Shown in pieces: positions 1 to 12,455 of a stretch of 64,000 nucleotides of DNA. The notes beneath the pieces are model-generated. The model was given only the letters and a program-made list of their open reading frames with translations, was not told the origin of the DNA and made no database searches. The position numbers and the translations under genes are program-made. The stretch comes from Volvox africanus (Eukaryota > Chlorophyta > Chlorophyceae > Chlamydomonadales > Volvocaceae), in the NCBI GenBank assembly GCA_030268105.1, contig BSDZ01000014.1, positions 1,815,001 through 1,879,000 of the forward strand, written 5' to 3'. How positions within the stretch are numbered: the first letter of the stretch is position 1; each line of letters opens with the position of its first letter.

Positions 1-344
1 GAAAGGGATAATCTTTCCAAGGTATCCTTGTACTCCAGCCTTGAAGAAACGTACTGGTTATAGGGGTTACATCTCCAAAAACCCAACTCCTGAATTACTT
101 GAACCGTGACAATCAATCATCATTGTTAGTAGTTCACAGCTTACAACATTACAGGCATGTTCTAATGGCTGCTCACTGCAATCCTACTGCAGACTTCAAT
201 ACTGTGTCACATACCTGAAGCGCCACCTCCAATCTCCCCACGATGTGACGAAAAGCTCCTGTGGTACGCCAAAACACAGCCCACCTATCAAGCGAATGGA
301 TGACGAAGGACAATGGAAGCTTGCACTGGAACTCCCTCGATCCT
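1..344. other. 3' flank of the LRR/coiled-coil gene
   Basis: No protein gene is supported here. The stretch follows the stop codon of the minus-strand LRR/coiled-coil gene and is probably its 3' UTR and downstream spacer. A minus-strand TGTAA motif lies inside it. Short open frames on both strands have no recognisable content. Confidence 0.5.
141..145 (-). terminator. candidate TGTAA poly(A) signal
   Basis: The plus strand reads TTACA, so the minus strand reads TGTAA, the usual volvocine poly(A) signal. It lies about 200 bases past the stop codon of the minus-strand LRR/coiled-coil gene, a normal 3' UTR length for these algae. The motif is short and can occur by chance. Confidence 0.4.
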
Positions 345-3300
345 TCAGGGAGTTGGCGCGGGATGTCCTACCAGTAGCTCCCCTCTCGCCTTGCCTATTC
401 CCCTTCCCCCCACGTACCTGGCCGAGTGGGCTGGTAAGATTGCACGGCCGGGTCCCGACACGTGACCCGCGGAGTGGCCGGTGTAGACAGCGGCGGCGGT
501 GTGCGGACCCGCCGGGTGAGGTGGATGCCCGCCCGGTGCGGTGCAAGTGCCACTACGCATGAACTGCAATGAAGCGTTCCCTTTCAGTCCAGCACATGCG
601 CTGCCGACGCTCCCAGCGCCTGCGACGTCCTCCGTGGCGAGCGGTAGGGCATATTCCCGGGCTGAGACAATGGAGGAGCTCGCGGCCCGAGGGTGCACCC
701 CGTGCTCCCTTTCATGACCCGAAGGGTCCCGCGGCCGACTGCTAACCGATATGGCTACTCCTGCTGCTCCTGTTGATGCTACACTTGCCGCCTGCTGGTG
801 TGGGGGTGCGTGAGGGGGCCGGCTCGCATTGCTATGTCCCTCATATCGCCCTGGAGACAGCACCGCACCCGCCGCGGAAGCTCCCCCCGCCACTTTGGTG
901 TCAGGGACAGTACTACGGTGATGAGAGTCTGCACCGGAGCGGGACGCCCGCGGTGCAGCAGTACGCCGTGCCGCGACTGAGCCTAGGGGCGGGGACATTG
1001 ATTGTTGCTGCCCCTGACGGGCGTTACTAGCCGATGGCGTCGGGCTGGTCGCTGGGCATGGTTTTGAGGTAGGTGTCGAATTGCCGGTTGACGCCGCAGG
1101 GGCGGCTGGTGCGGATGGTCCAGCTGATACTGACGCTGCCCATTCCCGAACTGTCACCCCTGGTGCGTCAATCATATCTAGTGCCGCCTGCACCTCAACC
1201 CCTGCCTCGGTTCTAGGCGACCTCGGCGGCGCTTCCCTAGTGCCCAACACCTCTGTTGGATCGGGGCCATTACCATCTTTTGCAGCATGGATACTGCAGC
1301 TGCTAGCAGCAAGCGCCACGGAGCCCAGCTCCGGAACAGCACCGAGCAGAGACTGTTTAACCTTGTCACTCCGGGGACGTCCGGTAGACCAGTCTGCCTC
1401 TGGTTCGACGGGATCCTTTGTGCTAATCGCATACGCCAAGGGAGAGAAGTCAGTTGTGGCCACGGCGGGAGCACGGGGCCGCGCCGCACTGCCAGCCATG
1501 ATAACTGACAGTGACACCGTGTCGGCGTCCACGGAGAAGGTGCTTCCACGCGGCGTGCCCGGTGAGTCATGAGCCGGCCCAGGCCTCCCGGGTGTAACGG
1601 CGGACCACAGCATCGGCACCTCGTGATATGGAGCAGCAGCTGCAGACGCACTGGCGCTGACCTCCTCAAGACCGCCATTCATTGCTGGGGCTCGAAGGTG
1701 CGTTGACATGTCTACAGAATCGCGTGGGTCAGACTGAAATGGTGCGTAGCGCTGCGCTGCGCTGCTGCATGTGGTTTGTGCCATACCTTCACGCATGCGT
1801 GCTGGCCTTGCTGCATACATGACAAAGCCAGAGCATTCTCCGGGGTCCGCCTGCTCATCCACTATATCTGGCATATCGATACAACCGTGACTGCAATTGC
1901 TGAGCAGCACTGCGCCTGCTGGTAATGGCTGTACCTTGCCTGTTTCAAACAATGACTTGCGCTCACGGGTTGGGGTAATGGCGCAGGAGCCAGGGCTTAC
2001 CGCAAACGTGTTGACATGCCACAAGATAGGACTATTGGGAACCTGCAGCGGCTTCACGCCCACTCCACGCCTATCCTGCAGACTACCCGTCGTCCGGGCG
2101 GTTTGAGACTGCTGTTTCTTCCACCACGGCTTGCTGCTGCCGCCATGCTTCTTACCCATGGGCGCAGGACTGGGGCTGAGACCGGTTGCAGTGGAGCCTG
2201 TGGCGTCCAGGTCGTGAGTACACAAAGCCGGTGACAAATTATCGACTGATGAAAGCTCAGAAGCAGACGCGCTGCGTGTCAGCTGCTCCCGGTGGCCAGT
2301 TTCGGCACTTGAGGGGGCCCCAGTTGATTTGCAGGCCGGCTTACCGCCGCCAAGGATGGCATGCTGCTGACCACGTGAGTAAATGGAATCGTCTCCATTG
2401 TTGCCTGCATGAATTGTTAGAACGACGTGAGAATATTTAAGACTTTAAGCACCTTACATCAAATGTAGCGGCAAACGCCCCTATAACGGCGTAAGGTGGG
2501 CATGTTGACGTCCGTATCTCCCCATCACATCAGGGAATAGGAAAGAAAGACACAGCGCCTGCAGCTACTCACCGGTGACGGGTCTTGGGCCCTGCTGCGT
2601 GGCGGCATTGGCTGGCGTGCTCTCTACTGCACGAACCTCTTGCTGCTGTTCTTGCGGTTGTTGCTGCTCTACAGCCGTGCACGGAGGACGTTCTCCGAGG
2701 CTAACTTTTGTTCGTGCCGCATTAGCTGACTCATCCTCCAACTTGAGCAGCCGCTCTCGCAGAGCTGTCATCTCCTGCCATATCTTGACGGCGTTCAGTG
2801 TCTCCGCCGATGATAACGCCGCATCTAAGTTTACTGGGCCAGCCGACGACCGAACACTCACTGCGCTGCCATTGAACACGTCAGTTCGACCCAGCTGAGC
2901 CTCCAGCGCCTGCACCCGCCGCATTAGACCGAGCAGCTGGCCTGCCATATCCTCCAACACCTACTTGGCAAAGGGACATAGCATAACAGGGAAAGGAAAC
3001 ACCTAGCGACACTCGGTGATGCCAGGGCTCAAGGACTAAATGTTGTACACTATGCGCGCCTTGAAATTCGGATTAGCACCAGCTCCCAACCACAACCGTG
3101 GCGGGGCGGGGCTCCATTGTAACTCCTTAATGTTGCGCGCGATGCCTGCGCCTTGCCCCTGGGTGTGCCATTAGGACCCCAAATACCTTGGACTGGCCCG
3201 CCCACGCTTGCTCAGCGCTGGCCCGCCAGTGTTCCATTGTTTGCAGCCGCGCCTCAAGCGTCAGGTTGCGACTGTCCACCAGTGAAAGAATCGCTGCAAT

Positions 3301-4880
3301 CTGCTGGCCGGCTGCGTCGATCTTCTTTTGCCATACCTCAGATTGCGAGCTGAAACTGCGGCCAAAAGGGCGATGAGGATTACAGTCAGTACATCCAGAG
3401 CAGTTGAAACACGCAAACGTACGACTCAGTCCATCGGGACGAGGGCTCAAAAGGACCGTGGTGCAACGCGGCTTTCATGATTACATTACATTAATGATTG
3501 CAAAAAAACTCGGCAGTATTGATTACACCCTTACTGCCGCCATGATAGCTGCCAAAATTTGCCTTGTGGCGTTTGCACAAGTGGTAGATCGCGTACTCAT
3601 TACCTGCGCACATGCTCCAGCTCGCTGCGAATCGTCGCCTCCGCCTCCTCAAGATGCTGCAATCGCTGCTCCAGTTCAAATGAGAATCCGTTAGAGGTGA
3701 GTCCTACAAGCCAAACATGCGAGGCTTCCCTAAATGGCAATCGGAGCGTTTATAGGTTTGAGGCCACCGCCCCAAATGGCTTTACGGTAAGGCCGTAATT
3801 GGCACAACGTAGCTAAGCACCACTTCGGCTCTGCCTGCGCCTCTTGCCCGGCGGCAGAGTATACGCTAGGTTATCCTGGACGTATCCAGAGCACCCAGTG
3901 CGCACCTGTTGCTAAGAAAGCCTGGGCTAGCTGTGGCGTTGGAAGGGCGTTCGCAGGTGTGTGGTGTACCGATATGGACGCAAGACCGCCACACATGGGT
4001 AGGTTGCTGCCAACAGTGGGTGTCTTGGGCAGCTTCTTGATAACGCGGTTGCGTTTCAGCAAGCTATCAAGCTCCTGTAAGACATGCGCTGCATTTTCGT
4101 AGCAAGGGTTTCCTGCATATGCAAGGCGAGAATGATGCATAATCTGATAACCATGCTGCAGCGCAGGTTAACAAGGTACGTAGCCCGGCCCACAATTTGA
4201 TGCATGAAAGTTTGCTGATAAGGTGGGTTTGAAGGACACAGGTTAGGGGGTCAAAATCCGTACCTGACAGATCTATGCTCTTCAGGGTGCAGTTGCTTAG
4301 CCGCAAGGCGTCAACCAGGGCCTGCACCCCAAGCTCTCCAATGTTGTTATCTGTCATGTGAGGTGGAAAGCTTATTAGCTGCATGTCATTAAGGTTTCGC
4401 ATACCCGGGGGGCCATAAAACCATATGAAACAGCAACTTAATTCGCCAGGATGCTCCAAACTTAATCCTCTGAAATACCATAAATTGAACAATCATTTAA
4501 ATCGCCCCTGCCTACCTGGAAGCTCAAGCACCTCGAGGCCTGTATTCGTTACCATGGCCTCTGCTAGTTGGCTGGCCCGTGTGCAGCTGAGCCCGCAGCC
4601 TAGAAATTTGAAGGATTTGAGTTGAGTTGTGCTATAATATCTGTGCATGCCATAGTTGCAAGTCCTACTGACCTCGCAAGCGCACGCCGACAGCTTCTCT
4701 GTTATGTCGCAAGGCCTCAAGCAAGTGCGTCCAAGAGTCATCGTCAATAGATCCTTCATGACCCACGAATCGTGTGGGTGGCAGGGGCGCCAGGCCCGTT
4801 AGGACCTCTAACAGGCGGTCCATTTTCACCGGTTGGTCAAAATTATGTGGAAGTTCGGGGTCCCATGCCAATTGCAATGA
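345..4880 (-). CDS. LRR and coiled-coil protein with a long disordered C-terminal tail
   Basis: Seen: eight minus-strand exons joined by consistent phase: 4880-4673, 4599-4516, 4350-4264, 4112-3906, 3703-3604, 3355-3187, 2960-2573 and 2404-345, encoding about 1100 residues up to TGA at 347-345. The first exons carry ribonuclease-inhibitor-like leucine-rich repeats (VGVRLRGCGL, LEVLELPDNNIGELG, LKSIDLSGNP), about one repeat per exon. Two heptad-like coiled-coil segments follow (LEQRLQHLEEAEATIRSELE, then the exon starting VLEDMAGQLL). The last 690 residues are Ala/Ser/Pro/Gly-rich and probably disordered. LRRs usually bind proteins, so a scaffold or cytoskeletal role is an inference only. The N terminus is incomplete: the exon at 4880 starts at a splice acceptor. 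Two phase-compatible candidate exons lie upstream, at 5161-5115 and 5341-5224, but no start codon is fixed. It is divergent from the DUF2009 gene. Confidence 0.7.
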
Positions 4881-5363
4881 CTAGGCAAGAATTAGGCAGC
4901 TCCAATTGTGTAAAAAGCGTCCAACAGATTAAGAAGTGAACCTTCCCGCCATATCTACACTAAAAGATCGTCAGATGTGAAGTTGACCGTTCAGGTGGCC
5001 ATATTCCTTCTCATTTGGCATAACGCTGACAATATATTCCGAAATTCTTCACATGATGGACGGCTCGGGAGCATACGTTGCAGCCGATCGTCATGCTTCA
5101 AAAAGGGATTGTACGGCATTGCGCTGAGTTTCTGGAAAAACGTCACAAGGTTGCCTGACCTCTGCATATGTATGACTAAAATTTAACTGCTAAGAGGGAA
5201 GTCTCCAATTCCACGCTACATACCTGAATTACATGAACAGCGTCTAAATTCTAGCCGAACGGATAACGTGGGTCCCGCAAGGTTCGCTGAAATTTCGGTA
5301 TCTAATGTGCAATATCCAAACCCATTTATAGATAAGTTGTACTGTAATGATGTTTAGGTTGTG
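4881..5363. promoter_or_regulatory. divergent head region between the LRR gene and the DUF2009 gene
   Basis: This stretch separates a minus-strand and a plus-strand gene, so it should carry elements for both. No TATA box is convincing. It may also hold 5' exons of the minus gene: 5341-5224 follows an acceptor ending in ACAG and ends at a GTATGT donor, and 5161-5115 ends at a GTACAA donor. Both keep reading frame into the exon at 4880. If they are real, the minus-strand transcript begins inside or beyond the first exon of the plus-strand gene. Confidence 0.45.
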
Positions 5364-8300
5364 ATGTTCAAGTTGTTTGGCTCCTTGTTCCGAGCGGCAA
5401 CTCTTTGTGCGGCGCCACACCACCTCTCAGTCATGAACTCTGCAAAGCTGGGGGCCGTGTTGGACGAAAATGAGCAAGAATTGCAGGCTGCCGCAAACGG
5501 AATGGATGCAGGAACTTCATCATACGGTGAGGCCAGGTTGTTGGAGGCGGAATTCTTGTTACACAAAGGATTTTCTGCCAGTACGTGCTGGATAGAAACT
5601 CTTGCCAAAGAACTGCTCGGCCGCCACAAACTTGCACAGAGGAGCACATTCTCCGTCTAAAAGCTGAAGCCGAAGCTCAAGATTGCGCCAACCGCCTACG
5701 TGTGGCGCAAGAGCAACTGGCAGAATACGCGGCTCAAAAGGAGGAGGACTCTGTTGGCTTGGTAGAGGTAAATGCGTTGGTCTGTAAATTTTATGCTCAC
5801 GGTCATTGTTGAAGCTCTCCTTTCTTTGTAGTATTTATTTGATGGTCTGAACTTTAATGTTATGTGGAACATCGGTCGCGCGCGTGCCAATTAGCCGAGT
5901 GCAATTCGCGACTTTGGAGCAAGTGAAACATTCCCTTGTTATTGGAACTATACGTTAGGAAGTTGTCTGAAGTTTAGCTGTTGCAGATGTTGGGGTGTGG
6001 TACATGGTGTTTCAGGACCGTACAAATGATGTACGGGGCTCAGTGTATCGCCGAGTGATGTCCTGGGTTTTGTATGCAAATGCCTGCCCATGTTACATGT
6101 AGCTTTCAGGCACTGTTGTGGACCCTTCTGGACAAGCGCGTCACAGTTAATTGGTGACTAATGGTTTCCCGTTCTCGGCAGGAGGCGGAGCGCCTCAAGG
6201 AGGCCTTGGGCCAGCTCCTTAAGCATCCGGGAAGCACAGCTGCGGACTTCCAGGAAATCGCACATTTGCTTAACGGACTGCTCGACAAGCTGAACGACGC
6301 GGCTACGGAGGCCCGTGCCTTTGCGGCGCAACAGGCCAGCGACCTAGCAACGCTGAAGCGGTCCAGCGCACAGGTATACAAGATGAAGGCATCGACATGC
6401 ATTTGGCCGGGAGGATTCTTTCACTATCTAGTGGTTAAACTATACCTTTGGCCCCGCCAATTAGGCGGACCTTGACAACGATGTTGACATGAAGCGCGTG
6501 CGTGATGATTCGGCGTCAGCAAGCAAGGCTGGCGAAGAGGCAACAGCAGGGGAGGTGAGTGCTGTCTCTTTGCGATATGGTGCATGTGCAGACGGCAAAT
6601 GCCGTATAGTCTTCGTTGGTCAATCCTCTGTGTCATGACGTGTGCATTAATAATGACATATCGCCAGTGCTTAAGACTGTGGCTCACACGCTGCTTGTGC
6701 AACACCGCAGGACGCCTTGGAGGAGCCGTTCAGAGGGCCCATTGCCTCACAACCAGCAGGCCTGCCTAGTACGAGCTTTGCCGAGCGTGCACGGTACATT
6801 CCCTTGCGCCTCAGCCACGATGAACGCAAGCTTCTTCGTCTACTTGAGTCTGCTCTGAACGTCAGCGAGTATACAGACAAGGTGGGGCATCAGGAACATG
6901 TTGCTCAGGGTATACATCCTGCAGGCACGCTGGGGGTATGCAGACAAGGGGAAGCTTTGTCATAACTTGTCGTAGCGTACATGCGTTTTACATGTGGGGG
7001 TTGGACTGTCTCCTCTCCTAAACCGATTTCAAGTATTTGATTAATGAAACGGAATATTTTTATTGTGTTGTGGTTTTATGCACATTTTGCCATGTTTCGT
7101 AGGTGGACATCCTAACATGGCGGAACAAGAATCAGCGTGTAAACGCGCAAGTTCGGGTACGTGTAATGATGAGGGACGCGATCAAGATCCTGATTTCTAC
7201 CTAAAGCTCTGCACGGAATCTGGACGGGTGGGGACGTCTCGTGTCTGAGTTGCTTGGGATGGCTATCTAAGGGAACATGCAACGAAGCATTCATGATGAT
7301 CGTTGGCGTGTCAGCACCCCGGCAGCTCTGACTTCATTTTCCCTTTGCATCTCCGCTTTCACAACTTTTTAGCAACTATTTGCGCACCCAAATGATAAGA
7401 TGTCGTCTTAACGTTGCTTGCCATCATCATTTGCACAGGATTTGTGTGCCATTTTGTCTGGCCTTATGGTGGCCACCAACTACAAAAAAGGCCAGGACCT
7501 CATCCGGGACCGGTCCTTTGCAGATAACGAGGAGTTCTTCCAGGTGCGTAGCTTGCCAGGACAGCAGTAGAAACACGATAAAGAATGGAGTTAACGTTAT
7601 TACCCGCACCCTGGTATAATCTAAAGCTATCACATCGGCATGACGTTGGAGAGATTTGATGCTAACGCTCTTAAACCGGCGCTGCCAACGCGTGGGTTTC
7701 AGCCTCCTCAAAGCTAAAGTTCTGGTGCTCTTGCCGCGTTCTCGGAGGAGCTGCCTGCACCAACCTTCGGGCCCTATTGCTCCATTTATGTACCAGTTTG
7801 ACGTCTTTCTGCGCATCTTCTTTCCCATCCCCTGCATGTCCTTGTCAGGACATTTTTGAACTCGGGCGGCGCTACAAGATTTTGAACCCTGACAAGATGC
7901 GCTGCGAGTACGGGAAGCTGATGTACCTGCTCATGGACAGTGCAGAGCCCGCCATCCAGGAGATGCTCGAGTTTAAATGCGTACGGCAGGTACGAACCGT
8001 GTCCAACTTTCTCGAGGAGCGCGGCGGACTTGCCATGCTGGATGATTCGCTGATGCACACGGCCACGGCGGAGATCATTGCTGGTAGGGGGACCGCCATG
8101 GGATTTGGCATGGGTCCCGTTCGTTTGAGTGCGGATGGGCGTGAGCTTGGATTCTCTCGCTATTGCCCTCGCGTATGGCTGCACTGACCTGCAGGCGAAC
8201 GGCCGCGCCATGAAGTGCAGCGGGATATCAAGATTAAGGAGAAGGCGCGTGAGGCCTTGAGCCGGCGATACCGTTCAGCACGCTTAAGCGAAGAGGAGAT

Positions 8301-10149
8301 CTTGCTTTGCATCTATTCTATCTCGGACAACAATTCATATCTGCTTTTCAACCGTAAGCTTTTGAGTTTCGTTGCACCGGTGCTTAAGCCTCTCCCGGTC
8401 GTAATAATTGCAAGGGGGTTGTTTCGTCTGCATTAATACAACTGGGGGACGTATTCACTGGTGCTGTACCAACATCCTTCACAGCTTGTTCATTGCAATG
8501 TGTTGTGCCCAGGTTGCATGCCTGATGCTATTTTTATTGTTATACTTCCCAGGTTATGGCATTTTTGTAGCCCTGGCCCCCCTGACTTATTGGCCTTGCT
8601 TGGCTTGCCACTTCTGCCGTGTCTAGGCGACCCTATCGACCGATTCATCCACTTCTTCCACCGCTACTTTAAGTCCGACTCACATGAGCCTGGCTACTCG
8701 CTTGCTATCCAAGGTGGCCGTGATGGGGCGCGGCTCACCCACAACCACGAGCGCCAGTACCACTACGTCCTACAGTCCCTGACACTGTGGCGCGAGATCT
8801 CCACGGAGATGTTCAAGCTGTGGTATCTTGCAGAATCGGACATGCTGCGCGAGGGCAACAGCTACCGCCTGTGCGACACTGGGCAGGGGTTGAATCGTGT
8901 GCAGTCAGCCCCGCAGGTCGGAAAAGCCATGCAGCAAATTCTCAACCGGTACGTTGTCTTGTTGAAGGTGTTTCGAAAGCGGTGATAACCTACTATGAAG
9001 GGAAGGTGAATGTGCCGATTGCTGACATGCGGTTCATTGCTTGCGCTGATGCCCTACCCAGTTAGTACAGACATTTATGGTGTAGGTATCGTGCGCAATT
9101 TTGTATGCTGTGCTACATGTTTCTAGCAAGTGTGGCTTCGCCAGGGATTCGGAAACTGCATTTTGGCGCTGCACGACTGTGAACGTGTCTCGTTAACTCT
9201 GCCAATTTATGCTGCCCCCATCTGGCCCATCTTGCCTCGTATACAGTGTACAGTCCCGTATCGGTTCCTGGGTGGGGTCATCAGTGGTGCACCTTGGCGA
9301 CCACAACGTGCCGAACGCGCTCATGTTCATCGACAAGTACACACAGGTGGACAGGACTGTGCCCATCTGTTCACTGCTTTCAGGTTCTGATGTAGGCTGG
9401 TGTATTGTTGTGTGTCTGGGCTTACCCATACTTCACGCTGCCCGCGGACGATGAATTGGTTTCTGTTGCTTTGCACCGCATGTATAATGTGGTTACATAT
9501 CAGCACCGCCGGGCCTTGCCTGCCATGACGGCTGGTGAAATCCACACATATGTGGCACGATTGAGTTTCTTTTTAGATGTGTTTGCCTCCCATCAATCAT
9601 GGGCCACAGGTTCCTCGGATCCTAAACCCGGTGGTGAGCGTCTTGGAAGAGCTGCCGAAGCTCTATCGGGATTCCAACCTGCGTGCGTATATTGATTCGA
9701 GCTTCGGTGGGTATATAAGCGTCTCGCGGCTGCTCTGCGAATGGCCTCTAGATCTAGAGTGTGCTGAGTCGTAATAATTCTCACTGTCCGCATCTCGTGA
9801 TTATTACTCGTGTGCCATCGCCTGTGAAATATCACCAAATCATGTCCTTCCTCCTGTATCGTCAGCAATGTTGGCTTTGCACAGTTATCCGTATCCGTAA
9901 GTCCCACCTGCTCCATGTGATGGCTCTTCCACAGGGGGCGTGGAACAGTGCAGGAAGTCGATTATAGTGGACTTCTGCAGGCACGCCTTCGACGGCAGCG
10001 GGGCTGACAATTTCTTTGATGCCGGCTCCTGCATTGATGGCCGCCTAACGAGCGCCTGGAACTGGTGCAGCAAGATTGAGAAAAAACCCTTCTATCACGT
10101 CTTCAAGCTAGCGGGCTGGGTGGGCTTCGATGGCGAGGTCAAGTCGTAA
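5364..10149 (+). CDS. DUF2009 domain protein
   Basis: Seen: 13 exons joined in phase: 5364-5580, 5640-5767, 6182-6373, 6465-6554, 6711-6881, 7103-7156, 7439-7543, 7849-8083, 8195-8353, 8627-8948, 9247-9346, 9610-9706 and 9935-10149, encoding about 694 residues and ending in TAA. The first 230 residues are charged and partly coiled coil. From about residue 237 ([20 protein letters not shown]) to the end the protein matches the eukaryotic DUF2009 family (Pfam PF09418), including [20 protein letters not shown] and the block [20 protein letters not shown]. Known: the family is widespread in plants and protists and has no assigned function. No signal peptide or membrane segment is visible, so it is probably cytosolic or nuclear. 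The start is uncertain: ATG at 5433, after a possible acceptor, is an alternative to 5364. The family identity is near certain; the role is unknown. Confidence 0.9.
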
Positions 10150-12455
10150 ACGCGTCATGTGACTTCATGTCGTAACGATAGCACTGCACAGCTGGGTGAA
10201 CACATATCGTAGCCTTTAGAGGGGAGTGACAGATGCATGTCTTTCGTGCGTGTGTACAGTGTAGGGACAAAATGCAGATGTGCAACCTTAATGCGATTGT
10301 TCTGAGTCGGTGTGGGGCATTGCCTCTCTGAAGTTAGTTATGACCATGTGTGCGCCAATGGGGACTTGCTACGGCGCCAATGGGTAACATTTGCCCCAGG
10401 TCGTGGCTAGCCTCAGTACCGGCAAGCTCATACTGCATGATCGCAGGCAGTCATCCAAGTCCGTAGGGTCGTTCTTGGTTGCACGCCGGATAGGCCGTAA
10501 AGTGCGTACAGATGTGCCCACCGTTTTGCGCCTTCGGCGCAACAGCACTCACCGCATCCACACGCACGTCCTGGAACACACGGTGCACAAACGCGGGCTG
10601 GGGCGTGTGCATGTGGCTGGCCTGGCTGAGGGGATTGTTTGAGTGTGATTACAGTACAGCACTAAGCTCACGCAGGCGTTGCTCCCTGCTGCACGTGCCA
10701 TCACATGGCTGACGCAACGGGGTTGTGAGACAAGTATACACAAAAGATCAACTATTTGTATCCTGGTAATGGAAGAGAGCCTCGTTGGGTGGCCTGGAAG
10801 AAATGTGTATGCGCTGTGGCAGGAACAGGGGAAGCTACGTGCTGAATCATAAGACATCTTGGGACGTTGAGAATGAGAATGGGAAGAAGACTTCTTGGGA
10901 CGTTCCTATTTGTCAACGAACGTCATTGTTGGATGTAACTGCACTGTATTGGTGACACTTAAACTTTTCTGGACAGTCAAACTGTGCCTACTATCTCAAC
11001 GGATGGGGTGGACTCGGGGTCGGCCGCAAAGTCGCCATCAATGCATCGTGTTGCATTTGCCATCTTGTTGGGCGCTGAATTTGCCTTGGCCGGTGCCTCT
11101 GCAGTCTGGACTGGTCAACATGAATCCGAGTCGTAAGTATGCCATTAACGGTGAAACAGGCTGCAAAGAAGGCCTGTTGAGAACAACTTGATTGCTGAAG
11201 ATGGGGAGACAAACAGGGATGCCAAGAGCGCAGAATTTACCTCGTTTGCTCGTACGGTTACCGGGTACAATTCGTAAGGGATGTTGCATTCGTGCTCTTG
11301 CTTCGGCAACTCAGTAACAACCAACTCCAATTAACCCTCATGAAGGTTCCGGGTGATTTGGTTTGTTTATAATAGAAGCCGCTGTAGGCCCAATAAGCGA
11401 ATAGCATGACAACATTAAATGCTTCATAGCCGCTATGCTTATCAACGCTATAGAAAAACCTATCAACATCAGCTCCCTGTACCGCGTGCCCTGTTAAGGC
11501 ACAACCATGCCTAAAACTTATCGGCAGACTATGCAGAGCTGCACTAAAGTATTTGGAAAAATGCTGCCTATTGCCTCAGGAAAACCCTTTAATCCATCAA
11601 CACAAGCAACGTAAATTGTGATGCTGTCGTTCATCAGGATCGAAACGACGGGACTACAAATTTAGGCATTTGCCAGCTGAGACAGGCTGCGTGGATCCTT
11701 CATACATATAGCGTCTGTACTATGTTACAGTTCCCTCTGTTCAAAGTGTGTGCTCAGGTCTCTAGCTTTACAGCACAGGGATATACAGACCCTTGGTGCA
11801 GATGAACAGGGTACTATATTATGCAATTGGAAAGCGGTAGCGAAGGAAACGTACGACCAATGACTTTAAGTTTTCGTTCCATTCTTTCGCAAATAAGACT
11901 GGCAGTGGCATACAGTACTTAGGAACACTTCTAAACTGTATATCATAGCTCATTTCGATGTGCACGAAGTCAAATTTTAGACGAAAATGCAGTGCACTTC
12001 ACTGAGCAGTTTGCAGTACTCTTTACCTTAACTATCCTGCCTAATCCAAGACTCAACAGAAGGGCCTGGAGTGAGGTCGCCCTTCGCCGAACTTATCTGA
12101 AAGTTCCCTGGGTCCTCATAATGGTCACATTAAATTATTCATAATTTCTGGGAATGGTTCCATCGTTCAAATAAAAAGTTGTGGCGGAAAGCCTCGAGGT
12201 ACAGTGGATGATGATCAGCGGGCGGACAGTCACGAGGTCGAATGCACACACATCACAGATGATCCAGGTATCATATGTCATCTTAGTTAATGAAACGCTT
12301 AAATGTCAAGGACGTGGATAGGATTTCCGACAAATTCCAAGGTAAAGCCCACGAGTACGACTCTGTACGGATGCGCTCGATAAGCCTGAACAGGACGGGC
12401 ACGATAGAGCTAATATAATCTTTGAAAATTATTGCGCTTGTCCGATGTAAATATT
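10150..12455. other. spacer between the DUF2009 gene and the RING gene
   Basis: The first 800 bases are probably the 3' UTR of the DUF2009 gene, with a TGTAA motif near 10934. The remainder, 11000-12455, shows no exon with coding character on either strand and no repeat I can define. The end of it should hold the promoter and 5' UTR of the RING gene. Confidence 0.4.
10934..10938 (+). terminator. candidate TGTAA poly(A) signal
   Basis: A TGTAA motif lies 785 bases past the DUF2009 stop codon. The resulting 3' UTR is long but within the range for volvocine genes. Support is by motif and position only. Confidence 0.3.
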
